Shown here: in pieces, positions 33,164-42,059 of the stretch
Layout: every line of letters begins with the position of its first letter
Numbering within the stretch: position 1 is the stretch's first letter
Assembly: GCF_000402035.1 (NCBI RefSeq)
Contig: NC_021289.1
Location: 558,001 to 622,000, forward strand
Length of the DNA: 64,000 bases
Direction of reading: 5' to 3'
Origin: Caballeronia insecticola
GTDB lineage: Bacteria; Pseudomonadota; Gammaproteobacteria; Burkholderiales; Burkholderiaceae
Notes under the pieces: model-generated
The model's database searches: none
The model's input: only the letters and a program-made list of their open reading frames with translations
What the model was told of the DNA's origin: nothing
Program-made: the position numbers and the translations under genes

Positions 33164-33637
33164 GTGCTGAAGAATATCGATCCGCTCCTGAACGCCGACA
33201 TCCTGTACGCGCTTGCCGCGATGGGTCACGGTGACGAAGTAGTGATCTGCGATGCTCATTTCCCCGCCGATTCCGTCGCGCGGCAAACCGTGTTGGGCCG
33301 CGTCCTGCGCCTGGACGGCGCGAATGCGCCGCGTGCGGTGCGCGCGGTGTTGTCGGTGCTGCCGCTCGATACGTTCGTCGACGATCCCGCCGGCCGCATG
33401 GAGATAGTTGGCGATGCAACCACTTTGCCCGCCGTGCAGCGCGAGGCACAACGCGAAGTGGATGACGCCGAAGGCCGCGTGCAACCGTTCGCGGCCATCG
33501 AACGTTTCGCGTTTTACGAGCGCGCAAAGAATGCGTACTGCGTGATCGCAACCGGCGAAGCGCGCGGTTACGGCTGCTTCATCTTCAAGAAGGGCGTGCA
33601 GCTTGCGCCGGACGCACCGGAAGGAGGCACGCGATGA
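33164..33637 (+). CDS. FucU/RbsD-family sugar mutarotase
   Basis: 157 residues with a GTG start (33164-33166) and AAGGAGA at 33153-33159. LNADILYALAAMGHGDEVVICDAHFPAD is the FucU signature with the catalytic His near residue 21; CVIATGEARGYGCFIFKKG is the C-terminal active-site strand. These decameric proteins interconvert sugar anomers; here probably deoxyribose or ribose before phosphorylation. It overlaps the kinase gene by four bases. Confidence 0.88.
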   Translation: MLKNIDPLLNADILYALAAMGHGDEVVICDAHFPADSVARQTVLGRVLRLDGANAPRAVRAVLSVLPLDTFVDDPAGRMEIVGDATTLPAVQREAQREVDDAEGRVQPFAAIERFAFYERAKNAYCVIATGEARGYGCFIFKKGVQLAPDAPEGGTR

Positions 33638-34566
33638 AAAGCGTCGTCATTCTCGGCATCTATGTCACCGATCTCGCGTTTCGCGCGCAACGCATGCCTT
33701 TGCTCGGCGAGACTGTCGCGGGCTCCGCGTTCAAGATGGGACCGGGCGGCAAAGGTTCGAATCAGGCGGTGGCCGCCGCGCGCGCGGGTGCGAACGTGAT
33801 CTTCTGCACGCGCATCGGCGCCGATGCATTCGGCGAGATCGCGCAGGCAACGTGGGACGCCGAAGGCATCACGTCGCGCGCAACCGTCATGAACGACGTC
33901 GCGACGGGCGCCGCGCATATCTATGTGGACGAGAACACGGGCGGCAACGCGATCATCGTCGCGGCGGGCGCGGCGGGCACGCTCGTGCCTGAGGACGTCG
34001 AGGCGATCGAGGCCGACATCGCGAGCGCGGGCGTATTCGTCACGCAACTGGAGCAGCCGATTCCGGCTGCGCGCCGTGGACTCGAACTCGCGCGCAAGCA
34101 TGGCGTGACCACGGTCTTCAATCCCGCGCCCGCGTTGCCATTGACGGACGACATCTATCCGCTGTGCGACTACATCACGCCGAACGAAACGGAAGCGACC
34201 GCGTTGACGGGCATCGAGATCGCCCATGTCGATGATGCACGCCGCGCCGCCGACGTATTGCTCGCGAAGGGCGCACGCGCGGTCATCGTCACGCTCGGCG
34301 AAGCGGGTGCGCTCTTGCATACGGCGAACGAATCGACGCTTGTGCCTGCGTTCGATTGCGGCCGCGTGGTCGAGACCGCAGGCGCGGGCGACGGCTTCAC
34401 CGGCGGTTTCGCGGCGGCGCTCGCACGCGGCGACAGCCCGCTCGATGCCGTGCGCTTCGGTTGCGCGCTCGCGAGCCTTTCGGTGACGCGCCCGGGCACC
34501 GCGCCGTCGATGCCGCGTCTCGATGAAATCAACGCGGTGCTGGCGGACAGGAGCGTGACACAATGA
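33634..34566 (+). CDS. PfkB-family sugar kinase (ribokinase/deoxyribokinase-like)
   Basis: 310 residues. N-terminal GPGGKGSNQAVAAARAGANVIFCTRIGADAFGE is the ribokinase substrate motif, and VETAGAGDGFTGGFAAALARGDSP is the C-terminal PfkB signature with catalytic Asp. It would phosphorylate deoxyribose or ribose at O5, making the DeoC substrate. Overlaps both neighbours by four bases (ATGA), so it is part of one tightly coupled operon. Confidence 0.9.
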   Translation: MKSVVILGIYVTDLAFRAQRMPLLGETVAGSAFKMGPGGKGSNQAVAAARAGANVIFCTRIGADAFGEIAQATWDAEGITSRATVMNDVATGAAHIYVDENTGGNAIIVAAGAAGTLVPEDVEAIEADIASAGVFVTQLEQPIPAARRGLELARKHGVTTVFNPAPALPLTDDIYPLCDYITPNETEATALTGIEIAHVDDARRAADVLLAKGARAVIVTLGEAGALLHTANESTLVPAFDCGRVVETAGAGDGFTGGFAAALARGDSPLDAVRFGCALASLSVTRPGTAPSMPRLDEINAVLADRSVTQ

Positions 34567-35627
34567 AGTCGTCGACGGGGCCGTCGAAGCGGCCGGTTTG
34601 GTTTCAGGATCGCCAGTTCAACTTCCTGATCGGCGTGAACATTCTCGTGGTGCTCGTCGCGACGTGGATGTCGCATGGCCAGTTCCTCGATATCGACAAC
34701 CTTCAGTCGATGGGCGGCCAGTTGCCCGAGCTCGGTTTGCTCGCGCTCGGCATCATGCTGTCGATGGTGTCGGGCAATGGCGGCATCGACTTGTCGGGCG
34801 TCGGGCTCGCGAACCTTTCCGGCATGGTCGCAGCGATGCTGCTGCCGCACATGGTCTCCGGCGACGATTCGCCCGCGCTCTATACGGGCGTGTTCGTGTG
34901 CATCGTCGTGTTGATCGGATTGGTGGGCGGCGTGCTGAACGGCGTCGTGATCGCGAAGCTCAGACTCACGCCCATTCTCTGCACGCTCGGCACGCAATTG
35001 CTTTTTACGGGCATTGCGGTGGTGCTGAGCAACGGCGCATCGGTGCGCGTGGAATATGTCGATCCGCTCTCCAGCATCGGCAACGGCACCTTCCTGCAAG
35101 TGCCCATTTCGCTGTGGATCTTCATCGCCGCCGTGCTGCTGCTCGGCTGGATTCTGAAGCGCACGCCATTCGGTCTGCGTCTCTATCTGATGGGCACGAA
35201 CCCGAAGGCTGCGTTCTATGCGGGCATTCCGCGCGCGCGCATGTTGATCGTCACGTATGGTCTGTGCGGCACGCTCGCGTCGCTCGCGGGTCTCATCAGC
35301 GCGACGCATACGTCGAGCGCGAAATGGGACTACGGCAATTCATATCTGCTGATCGCGATCCTGATCGCGGTGATGGGCGGCGTGAATCCGGCGGGCGGCT
35401 ACGGGCGCATCGTCTGCGTGTTTCTCGCCGCGACCGTGTTGCAATTTCTGTCGAGCCTGTTCAATCTGCTCGGCGTATCGCAGTTTTTCGGCGATTGCGC
35501 GTGGGGTTTTCTGCTGCTTGCATCGCTCGCTTTCGCGGGCGGCGAGCGCGTGCGCGCGATCTTCGGCATCGGCGGGGCTGCGCCCAAGCGCCAGGTTCCG
35601 CCGCCGCCCGCATCGACGGGACGATAG
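34563..35627 (+). CDS. Sugar ABC transporter permease 1 (RbsC/LsrC type)
   Basis: 354 residues, eight to ten helices, BPD_transp_2 fold. Motifs: LGIMLSMVSGNGGIDLSGVGLANLSGM and LLIAILIAVMGGVNPAGGYGRIVCVFLAATVLQFLSS. It overlaps the kinase gene by four bases. A second, different permease (38264-39325) completes the heterodimer. Import of deoxyribose or a related pentose is inferred from the operon. Confidence 0.88.
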   Translation: MKSSTGPSKRPVWFQDRQFNFLIGVNILVVLVATWMSHGQFLDIDNLQSMGGQLPELGLLALGIMLSMVSGNGGIDLSGVGLANLSGMVAAMLLPHMVSGDDSPALYTGVFVCIVVLIGLVGGVLNGVVIAKLRLTPILCTLGTQLLFTGIAVVLSNGASVRVEYVDPLSSIGNGTFLQVPISLWIFIAAVLLLGWILKRTPFGLRLYLMGTNPKAAFYAGIPRARMLIVTYGLCGTLASLAGLISATHTSSAKWDYGNSYLLIAILIAVMGGVNPAGGYGRIVCVFLAATVLQFLSSLFNLLGVSQFFGDCAWGFLLLASLAFAGGERVRAIFGIGGAAPKRQVPPPPASTGR

Positions 35628-35676
35628 TGTTGCGTAGCATTTAAGAGACCAATCGATACATAAAGGAGACGACACA

Positions 35677-36681
35677 ATGAAGCTCAACAAACTCGCCACC
35701 GCGCTCACGGCAGTCGCACTGGCCGCTGGCGCGATCGCGGCGGCGCAGGCTGCAACGAACGAAACCATCGTGACCGTCGTCAAGGTGACCGGCATCAACT
35801 GGTTCAACCGCATGGACGAAGGCGTGAAGGAGTTCGGCAAGGCCAATCCGAACATCACCGTGTATCAGACGGGACCGGGCCGCGCGGACGCCGCGCAGCA
35901 ACTGAAGATCATCGAAGATCTGATCGCGAAGAAGGTCACCGCGATCGCCGTGGTGCCGTACGATCCGCCGACGCTCGAACCCGCGCTCAAGAAGGCGATG
36001 GATCGCGGCATCAAGGTCGTCACGCATGAAGCGGACAACGCCAAGAACACGCAGGTCGATATCGAAGCCTTCGACAATACCGCTTATGGCGCGGGCCTGA
36101 ACGAGCGTCTTGCCAAGTGCATGGGTCAGCAGGGCAAGTGGGCCGTGCTGGTCGGCTCGCTCGGCAGCCGCTCGCAGGTGCAATGGGCCGATGGCGGCAT
36201 CGGCAACGCGAAGGCCAAGTATTCGAAGATGGATCTCGTCGAGCCGAAGCTCGAAACCAACAACGACGGCGAGCGCGCCTATCAGGTTGCGAAGGAAGTG
36301 CTGCGCAAGCATCCGGACCTGACAGGCTTCCAGGGCTCGTCGTCGCTGGATGTGATCGGCATTGGCCGCGCGGTAGAGGAAGCGGGCAAGGTCGGCAAGA
36401 TTTGCGTGTACGGCACGGGCCTACCCACCGAAGCGGCCAAGTTCCTCGAAAGCGGCGCGATCAACGGCATCGCGTTCTGGGATCCGAAGCTCGCCGGTCT
36501 GGCGATGAACAAGGTCGCGCAAATGCTCGTCGAAGGCAAGGAAGTGCAGAACGGCGCGGACCTCGGCATCACCGGTTATAACAAGGTGACGGTGAGCAAA
36601 GGGCCGGGCAAGGGCGTGATCGTGCGCGGCACCGGCTGGGTCGATGTCGACAAGACGAACTACAAGCAATACAACTTCTGA
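35677..36681 (+). CDS. Sugar ABC transporter substrate-binding protein (RbsB/LsrB type)
   Basis: 334 residues with signal peptide MKLNKLATALTAVALAAGAIAAAQA-ATNE and a good ribosome site (AAGGAGA). Peripla_BP_4 fold: VVKVTGINWFNRMDEGVKEFGK, LKIIEDLIAKKVTAIAVVPYDPPTLEPALKKAMDRGIKVVTHEA, and GFQGSSSLDVIGIGRAVEEAG. Resembles autoinducer-2/rhamnose/pentose binding proteins. A stem-loop follows directly, probably raising its level relative to the other transport genes. Confidence 0.9.
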   Translation: MKLNKLATALTAVALAAGAIAAAQAATNETIVTVVKVTGINWFNRMDEGVKEFGKANPNITVYQTGPGRADAAQQLKIIEDLIAKKVTAIAVVPYDPPTLEPALKKAMDRGIKVVTHEADNAKNTQVDIEAFDNTAYGAGLNERLAKCMGQQGKWAVLVGSLGSRSQVQWADGGIGNAKAKYSKMDLVEPKLETNNDGERAYQVAKEVLRKHPDLTGFQGSSSLDVIGIGRAVEEAGKVGKICVYGTGLPTEAAKFLESGAINGIAFWDPKLAGLAMNKVAQMLVEGKEVQNGADLGITGYNKVTVSKGPGKGVIVRGTGWVDVDKTNYKQYNF

Positions 36682-36691
36682 TGTTGTGCCG

Positions 36692-36719
36692 GGCGCGTGT
36701 GCCTTAACGGACACGCGCC
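36692..36719 (+). other. Intercistronic stem-loop after the binding-protein gene
   Basis: GGCGCGTGT and ACACGCGCC are perfect 9-bp arms around a 10-base loop, without a T tract, between the binding-protein stop and the ATPase start. Such stems commonly protect the upstream message so that the binding protein is made in excess. Confidence 0.55.
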
Positions 36720-36725
36720 GCACGA

Positions 36726-38267
36726 ATGAATCGAGCCATGACCAAAGAGACACCGCTTCTCGAAGTCGTCAATATCCATAAACGCTTTACCGGCGTGTAT
36801 GCGCTGCGTGGCGTGAGTCTCGCGTTCGAGCGCGGACAGATCTATCACTTGCTGGGCGAGAACGGCTGCGGCAAGAGCACGCTGATCAAGATCATCTCGG
36901 GCGCGCAACCGCCCGATGAAGGTGAACTCGTGATCGAAGGCGCGCGGCACGCAAAACTCACGCCGCTCGAATCGCTTTCCGCAGGCATCGAAACGGTCTA
37001 TCAGGACTTGTCGCTGCTGCCGAACATGAGCGTGGCCGAGAATGTCGCGCTGACGTCGGAGCTTGCCGAGCATGCGGGCAAGCTCGCGCGCACCTTCAAT
37101 CGCCGCGCGCTCGCCGAGACTGCCGCGCGCGCGCTCGAAGCTGTCGGCTTGCCCGGCGACGCGAACTTTCAGAAGACATTGATCGAACAGTTGCCGCTCG
37201 CAACGCGTCAGCTCGTCGCGATTGCGCGCGCCATTGCGAGCGAGGCGAAGTTCGTCATCATGGACGAGCCGACGACCTCGCTCACGCAGAAGGAAGTCGA
37301 TAACCTCATCGCCGTGCTGGCGAAGCTGCGCGCGGAAGGCGTCGCCGTGCTGTTCGTGAGCCACAAGCTCGACGAATGCTATGCGATCGGCGGCGAAGTG
37401 ATCGTGCTGCGCGATGGCCAGAAGATGGCGCAGGGCCCGATCGAAAACTACACCAAGGCGCAGATCAGCGAACTCATGACGGGCAAGCATCTGTCGACGG
37501 AACGCTATCGTGCGGAAGGCGCGGAAGGCGCATCGCAAGTCGTGCTCGACGTGAACGCGCTCGGCCGCAAAGGCCAGTTCGCGGATGTGTCGTTCAAGCT
37601 GCACAAGGGCGAAATTCTCGGCGTGACGGGTCTGCTCGATTCCGGCCGCAACGAACTCGCGCGCGCGCTGGCAGGCGTTGCGCCGGCGGATCTCGGCACG
37701 GTCACGCTCGACGGCATGCGCGTGCGGCTGCACTCGCCTGCGGATGCGAAGGCGCAACGTATCGGCTATGTGCCGGAAGACCGCCTGAACGAAGGGCTGT
37801 TCCTCGACAAGCCGATCCGCGACAACGTCGTGACCGCGATGATTTCGAGCTTGCGCGACCGCTTCGGCCAGATCGACCGCAAGCGTGCGCAGGAACTCGC
37901 CGAGCGCACCGTGAAGGACTTGCAGATCGCCACGCCCGATGTCGACAAGCCCGTGCAATCGCTTTCGGGCGGCAACCAGCAACGCGTGTTGATCGGCCGC
38001 TGGCTCGCGATCGATCCGCGCGTGCTGATTCTGCACGGACCCACGGTCGGCGTGGACGTGGGATCGAAGGACATCATTTATCGCATCATGCAGCGGCTGT
38101 CGAAGGAGGGGATCGGCATCATCCTGATCAGCGACGATTTGCCCGAACTGCTGCAAAACTGCGACCGTATTCTGATGATGAAGAAAGGCCGCATCGCGAA
38201 CGAATATCGCGCGGACCGCTTGAACGAAGCCGATCTTTATCACGCGCTACTTTCAGAGGCAGCATGA
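36726..38267 (+). CDS. Sugar ABC transporter ATP-binding protein (two ABC domains, RbsA/MglA type)
   Basis: 513 residues with two nucleotide-binding halves. First half: Walker A GENGCGKSTLIK, signature-like LPLATRQLVAIARAIA (degenerate, as is usual in this family), and Walker B FVIMDEPTTSL. Second half: a degenerate Walker A GLLDSGRNEL, canonical signature LSGGNQQRVLIGRWLA, and LHGPTVGVDVG. A second ATG at 36738 (MTKETPLLEV) may be the true start. Overlaps the next permease by four bases. Confidence 0.9.
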   Translation: MNRAMTKETPLLEVVNIHKRFTGVYALRGVSLAFERGQIYHLLGENGCGKSTLIKIISGAQPPDEGELVIEGARHAKLTPLESLSAGIETVYQDLSLLPNMSVAENVALTSELAEHAGKLARTFNRRALAETAARALEAVGLPGDANFQKTLIEQLPLATRQLVAIARAIASEAKFVIMDEPTTSLTQKEVDNLIAVLAKLRAEGVAVLFVSHKLDECYAIGGEVIVLRDGQKMAQGPIENYTKAQISELMTGKHLSTERYRAEGAEGASQVVLDVNALGRKGQFADVSFKLHKGEILGVTGLLDSGRNELARALAGVAPADLGTVTLDGMRVRLHSPADAKAQRIGYVPEDRLNEGLFLDKPIRDNVVTAMISSLRDRFGQIDRKRAQELAERTVKDLQIATPDVDKPVQSLSGGNQQRVLIGRWLAIDPRVLILHGPTVGVDVGSKDIIYRIMQRLSKEGIGIILISDDLPELLQNCDRILMMKKGRIANEYRADRLNEADLYHALLSEAA

Positions 38268-39325
38268 GCATGAGCGAATCCATCCGCCGCACACGCAGCG
38301 AGACGATGCCGCAAGCCGTGAGCGACGTCACGCCGCGTGTGCGCAAGGGCAACCTGTACACGCAACTGATGCGCAATCCCGAGTGGTTCACGGCCGGGCT
38401 GATCCTCGTGACGTGCCTGATCGTGGGCGGCATCAATCCGCGCTTCTTCCAGTTCGCCACGCTGTTCGACCTGCTGCATTCCGCGACGACCGTGTCGCTG
38501 TTCGCGCTTGGCACGCTCGTCGTGCTGGCGTCGGGCGGCATCGACGTATCGTTCACGGCAATCGCCGCACTCACGATGTACTCGATCACCAAAGCCGTGT
38601 TCGCGTGGTGGCCCGAGTGCCCGTTCGCGCTGATCCTGATTGCGGGCGCGATAGGCGGCGTGCTGCTCGGCATGATCAACGGCGTGCTGGTGCACCGGCT
38701 GAAGGCGCCGTCGCTGATCGTGACCATCGGCACGCAGTATCTGTATCGCGGCTTGCTGCTGACGTTCGTCGGCACGCAGTTCTTCATGAACATTCCGCAC
38801 AGCATGGATACGTTCGGCCGCCTGCCGCTGTTTTTCTATCACACGTCCGACGGCTTGCGCGCCGTGTTGCCGGTGTCCGTGCTCGCGCTCGTGATCGCGG
38901 CGGTGGTCACATGGTGGCTGCTCAATCGCACGATGATGGGCCGCGGCGTCTACGCGATGGGCGGCAGTCTCGCGATCGCCGAGCGGCTCGGCTACAACCT
39001 GCGCGCGATTCATCTGTTCGTGTTCGGCTATACCGGCTTGCTGGCGGGCGTCGCGGGCATTCTGCACGTATCGACGAACCGGCTCGCCAATCCGTTCGAT
39101 CTCGTCGGCACGGAACTCGATGTGATCGCGGCGGTGATTCTCGGCGGCGCGCGCATCACGGGCGGCACGGGCACGGTGGTGGGCACGTTGCTGGGCGTCG
39201 TGCTCGTTACGCTCATCAATAGCGTGCTGATTCTCATCGGCGTGCCGAGTACGTGGCAGAAGGTGATCATCGGCGCGTTCATTCTCGTCGCGGGCACGTT
39301 GTTCGCGTTGGGGCGCAGGCAGTAA
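38264..39325 (+). CDS. Sugar ABC transporter permease 2
   Basis: 353 residues from ATG 38264 (ATGA overlap with the ATPase stop). About 45 residues of hydrophilic N-terminus precede eight to ten helices; LGTLVVLASGGIDVSFTAIAALTMY and ELDVIAAVILGGARITGGTGTVVGTLLGVVLVTLINSVLIL are the BPD_transp_2 signatures. Partner of the permease at 34563-35627. Ends the operon before a strong bidirectional terminator. Confidence 0.88.
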   Translation: MSMSESIRRTRSETMPQAVSDVTPRVRKGNLYTQLMRNPEWFTAGLILVTCLIVGGINPRFFQFATLFDLLHSATTVSLFALGTLVVLASGGIDVSFTAIAALTMYSITKAVFAWWPECPFALILIAGAIGGVLLGMINGVLVHRLKAPSLIVTIGTQYLYRGLLLTFVGTQFFMNIPHSMDTFGRLPLFFYHTSDGLRAVLPVSVLALVIAAVVTWWLLNRTMMGRGVYAMGGSLAIAERLGYNLRAIHLFVFGYTGLLAGVAGILHVSTNRLANPFDLVGTELDVIAAVILGGARITGGTGTVVGTLLGVVLVTLINSVLILIGVPSTWQKVIIGAFILVAGTLFALGRRQ

Positions 39326-39344
39326 GTAAGCGCGGTACAAACAA

Positions 39345-39374
39345 CAAGGCCCGTTCATCATGAACGGGCCTTTG
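39345..39374. terminator. Bidirectional terminator between the sugar ABC operon and the DeoR gene
   Basis: CAAGGCCCGTTCA and TGAACGGGCCTTTG form a 12-13-bp stem with a 3-base loop, with T/A runs on both sides. It serves both convergent transcripts. Confidence 0.88.
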
Positions 39375-39401
39375 TCATTGGCGCTGCAAAAACGTGCGGA
39401 A

Positions 39402-40124
39402 TCAGCTACGTTTGCGCGGCTTCTGGCCGTCTTCGGTGATCACCGAATCGAACTCCGACAACTGCGAGAAACGCACGGCCTTGACCTTGCCGAACTTGCT
39501 CGCATCGACAACAAGATGCCGCTCCACGGCGCTCGCCATCGCAGCCTGTTTGATGGCGACTTCGTGAAAGTTCCAGCACGTCACGCCGCGCGCTTCATCG
39601 ACGCCGCCCGCCGACATGAACGCCTTGTTGATGCCCATGCGCCGCAACGTTTCGACGCTCTCGTCGCTCGCAAACGACTCCGACGACGGCACATACACGC
39701 CGCCAAGCAGAATCATGCGCACGTTCGGCTTGCGGCGCAGAATCTCCGCGACGTTGAGCGAATAGCACACGACCGTCAGATGCATCTCGACGGGAATCTG
39801 CCGCGCGAGCGTAGTCAGCGTCGTGCCGCAGTCGATGAAAATGGTGTCGTTATCCACGAGCAAGCGCGCCGCATGGCTCGATGCGACCGCCTTCGCCTGC
39901 GCGAAATGATCTTTCTCTTCCTCGATGGTGTAGCCCGCGTTGGGCACGTCGGCGGCGCTGACGATATAGCCGCCGAGATACGTGAACTGGCCGGGGTGCG
40001 CGGCGATATCGCGGCGCACCGTCATTTCCGACACGCCGAGCAATGCGGCTGCATCGCGCAGGCGCATCACGTTTTGTTTTTCGAGCGCGCTCGACAGCGC
40101 GCGCATGCGGTCGTTCTTGGCCAT
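39402..40124 (-). CDS. DeoR/GlpR-family transcriptional repressor
   Basis: 240 residues from ATG 40122-40124. The N-terminal helix-turn-helix is ALEKQNVMRLRDAAALLGVSEMTVRRDIAAHP (residues about 13-44). A DeoRC sugar-phosphate sensor domain follows (VDNDTIFIDCGTTLTTLARQI, MILLGGVYVPSSESFA, MSAGGVDEARGVTCWN). It is convergent with the deoxyribose-type operon. A site matching the E. coli DeoR operator lies before deoC, and TGTTAT/ATAACA half-sites lie before its own start. It probably responds to a deoxysugar phosphate. Weakly supported codons upstream to 40322 are not conserved. Confidence 0.9.
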   Translation of the reverse strand: MAKNDRMRALSSALEKQNVMRLRDAAALLGVSEMTVRRDIAAHPGQFTYLGGYIVSAADVPNAGYTIEEEKDHFAQAKAVASSHAARLLVDNDTIFIDCGTTLTTLARQIPVEMHLTVVCYSLNVAEILRRKPNVRMILLGGVYVPSSESFASDESVETLRRMGINKAFMSAGGVDEARGVTCWNFHEVAIKQAAMASAVERHLVVDASKFGKVKAVRFSQLSEFDSVITEDGQKPRKRS

Positions 40125-40141
40125 CGGGACGGCGCGAGGGA

Positions 40142-40178
40142 TGTTATGTTCTGGTCGCGGAATGAGAGGATTATAACA
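40142..40178. promoter_or_regulatory. DeoR half-sites in the repressor's own promoter
   Basis: TGTTAT (40142-40147) and ATAACA (40173-40178) are the same arms as in the deoC operator, here 25 bases apart. They could be an autoregulatory element; spacing is not that of a single 16-bp operator. Confidence 0.35.
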
Positions 40179-40234
40179 ACGCAAGCCGCGTTTTTTGCGC
40201 CCGGGCCGTCCTGTCGCGGGTAAATCCCGAGGCT

Positions 40235-40915
40235 TCAGGTCTTGCGCGTGTAGCGAATCCACACGACGTCGTGATCGAGCGTCTCGACCGATTCGAGCTT
40301 CAGATACGCGGGCTTTTTCCATTCGTCCATTGCCACTTCGAACGATGACGTGTGCGCCTCGCGGCCATCGACGAGCGGAACCAGCAGCACGCTGACTTCA
40401 TCGGCGAGTTGCGCATTGACGAACGCGCCCGACACATGCCCGCCGCCTTCGACGATCAACTTGTCGATCTTCAGCTCGCGTTCGAGCGTAGCGACCACGC
40501 GCGCAAGTTCGATGTCGTCCTGGCCGCCGAAGACATACGACACGCCGATCGATTGCAGATACGCGAGGTAATCGTCCTCGACGCTCTCGGCCAGCACTTC
40601 GACGATATGCGAGTCGAGCGCCGTGTCGCTCTTCCATGCAACGCGTCCTTTCGGGTCGATCGAGATGGCGTACTGGCTCGCATCGCGTCGGGCGAAATAA
40701 TCCGTGCGCGGTATGGGTTGTTTGGCGAGACCGCGCGGATAGTCGCGGTCCTTGCCGTGCGAGATTTCCTGCATCGTGACGCGGCCGCACGCCCATGCGT
40801 CGGCCTTGAAACGTGCGGCGGTCTCTTCGTAGGTCGGCGATGCGAAAGGAAGGTTCCAGTTGTCGGTCAGGCTGCGGCCATCGATCGACGACATCATGTG
40901 GCAGACGATATGCAT
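40235..40915 (-). CDS. RibD C-terminal/dihydrofolate reductase-like oxidoreductase
   Basis: 226 residues from ATG 40913-40915. MHIVCHMMSSIDGRSLTDNW is the substrate/NADPH N-terminal motif. DAWACGRVTMQEI, VSYVFGGQDDIELARVVATLERELKIDKLIVEGGGHVSGAFVNAQLADEVSVLLVPLVDG is the RibD-C core. These stand-alone proteins are NADPH reductases of unknown substrate. A hairpin at 40955-40978 lies upstream. Confidence 0.83.
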   Translation of the reverse strand: MHIVCHMMSSIDGRSLTDNWNLPFASPTYEETAARFKADAWACGRVTMQEISHGKDRDYPRGLAKQPIPRTDYFARRDASQYAISIDPKGRVAWKSDTALDSHIVEVLAESVEDDYLAYLQSIGVSYVFGGQDDIELARVVATLERELKIDKLIVEGGGHVSGAFVNAQLADEVSVLLVPLVDGREAHTSSFEVAMDEWKKPAYLKLESVETLDHDVVWIRYTRKT

Positions 40916-41016
40916 GTGCTTCTCCGGAGCGTGTGAACGGATGCTCCGAGCGACGCAAGCGCCGTGCCGCTTGCGTTGACGTCGCGCTTTACATCGCACT
41001 CGCCGCCGACGCCACT

Positions 41017-41907
41017 TCAGGACCGCTGCCGCGCGAGGCGATAGAGCAGGTACGCGCCGAGCGCCTGAAGGCCGAGCGCGCCGTACACAAGTCTTCTGCC
41101 GAGCGTGTCGGCCCACATCGACTGGAAATATTCCGGATTCAGCACGATGAGCGCGCCGCCGAACAACGCGGGCAACAGCCCGAGCGCCCACGACGACAGG
41201 CGCGCTTCGGTCGACATGGCGACCGGTTCGCCATCCGCCCGTTCGAGTTCGCGCATGAAGGAGGCCATGCGTTCGAGCATCACATCTGCGCGGCCGCCGA
41301 ACTTGATCGAGATGCGCAGCACCGCGCCGATCAATTCGAACTCCTGCACGCGATAAATGCGCGCCACCGTCGCGAGGGCCTGATCGATGTCCATGCCGTT
41401 GCGCAGACGCGGCATGACCTGTTCGAGGCACTCGGCAAGCGGCGCCTGCGTGTGCGCCGCGGCCGACTGAAACGCGGCCGGAACGCTGTCGCCGTTCGTG
41501 ACGCGACGCACGATCTCTTCGAGAAACGAAGGCAACTGGCGCACGATACGCACGCGGCGTTTCTGCGCGCGCCGTACGAGCAGCGCAACGAAGCACAGCG
41601 CGGAGAACACGACCGCCACGAAGCCCAGCGCGGGCGCGACGCACGTCGAGCACACGAACGACACGACGCCTGTGATCAGCGCCCAGAGCGTCAATGCCGC
41701 ACGCGGATTTTGCACGTTGGAGCGGCGCATGAGATCGTCGAGTTCGGCGGCGATCCACGACGCGGCTTCCGGCCGCTGCGTCCGGCGTTCGAAGAATTGC
41801 TTCGCGACGTGCATATCGCGCTTGTGGATGCCGCGGCCCCACAGCAGCAAGCCGCCCGCCGCGCACGACATGGCGAGCACGAAGACCCATGCGATTGCGC
41901 TGGACAA
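41017..41907 (-). CDS. Type II secretion F-domain protein, TadB-like
   Basis: 296 residues with a TTG start at 41905-41907 and GGAGG just upstream. A membrane helix at the N-terminus, a central pair (ALTLWALITGVVSFVCSTCVAPALGFVAVVFSALCFVALLV), the cytoplasmic T2SSF domain (LPSFLEEIVRRVTNGDSVPAAFQSAAAHTQAPLAECLEQVMPRLRNGMDIDQALATVARI...) and a C-terminal pair. This is the TadB inner-membrane platform of Flp-type pili. No other tad genes are in the window, so it is an orphan or a partner to a locus elsewhere. Confidence 0.8.
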   Translation of the reverse strand: MSSAIAWVFVLAMSCAAGGLLLWGRGIHKRDMHVAKQFFERRTQRPEAASWIAAELDDLMRRSNVQNPRAALTLWALITGVVSFVCSTCVAPALGFVAVVFSALCFVALLVRRAQKRRVRIVRQLPSFLEEIVRRVTNGDSVPAAFQSAAAHTQAPLAECLEQVMPRLRNGMDIDQALATVARIYRVQEFELIGAVLRISIKFGGRADVMLERMASFMRELERADGEPVAMSTEARLSSWALGLLPALFGGALIVLNPEYFQSMWADTLGRRLVYGALGLQALGAYLLYRLARQRS

Positions 41908-42059
41908 CGAAGCCTCCGGTCAATGTGAAGCGTCCCGAAGACGCGCTGAATGTCTCTTCGATTACGGCAGTCGCGCGCACTTTCTTGAATGCCGCTTCGA
42001 GCGATTCGTTGACCGAGCGACGCCGCGCCACGCCGCCGCAGTGTGCGAAAATCGGGCGC

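Noticed and set aside
40955..40978. ACGCAAGCG-N6-CGCTTGCGT hairpin between the TadB-like gene and the RibD-like gene
   Set aside because: A good stem but no T tract on either strand, so I did not list it as a terminator.
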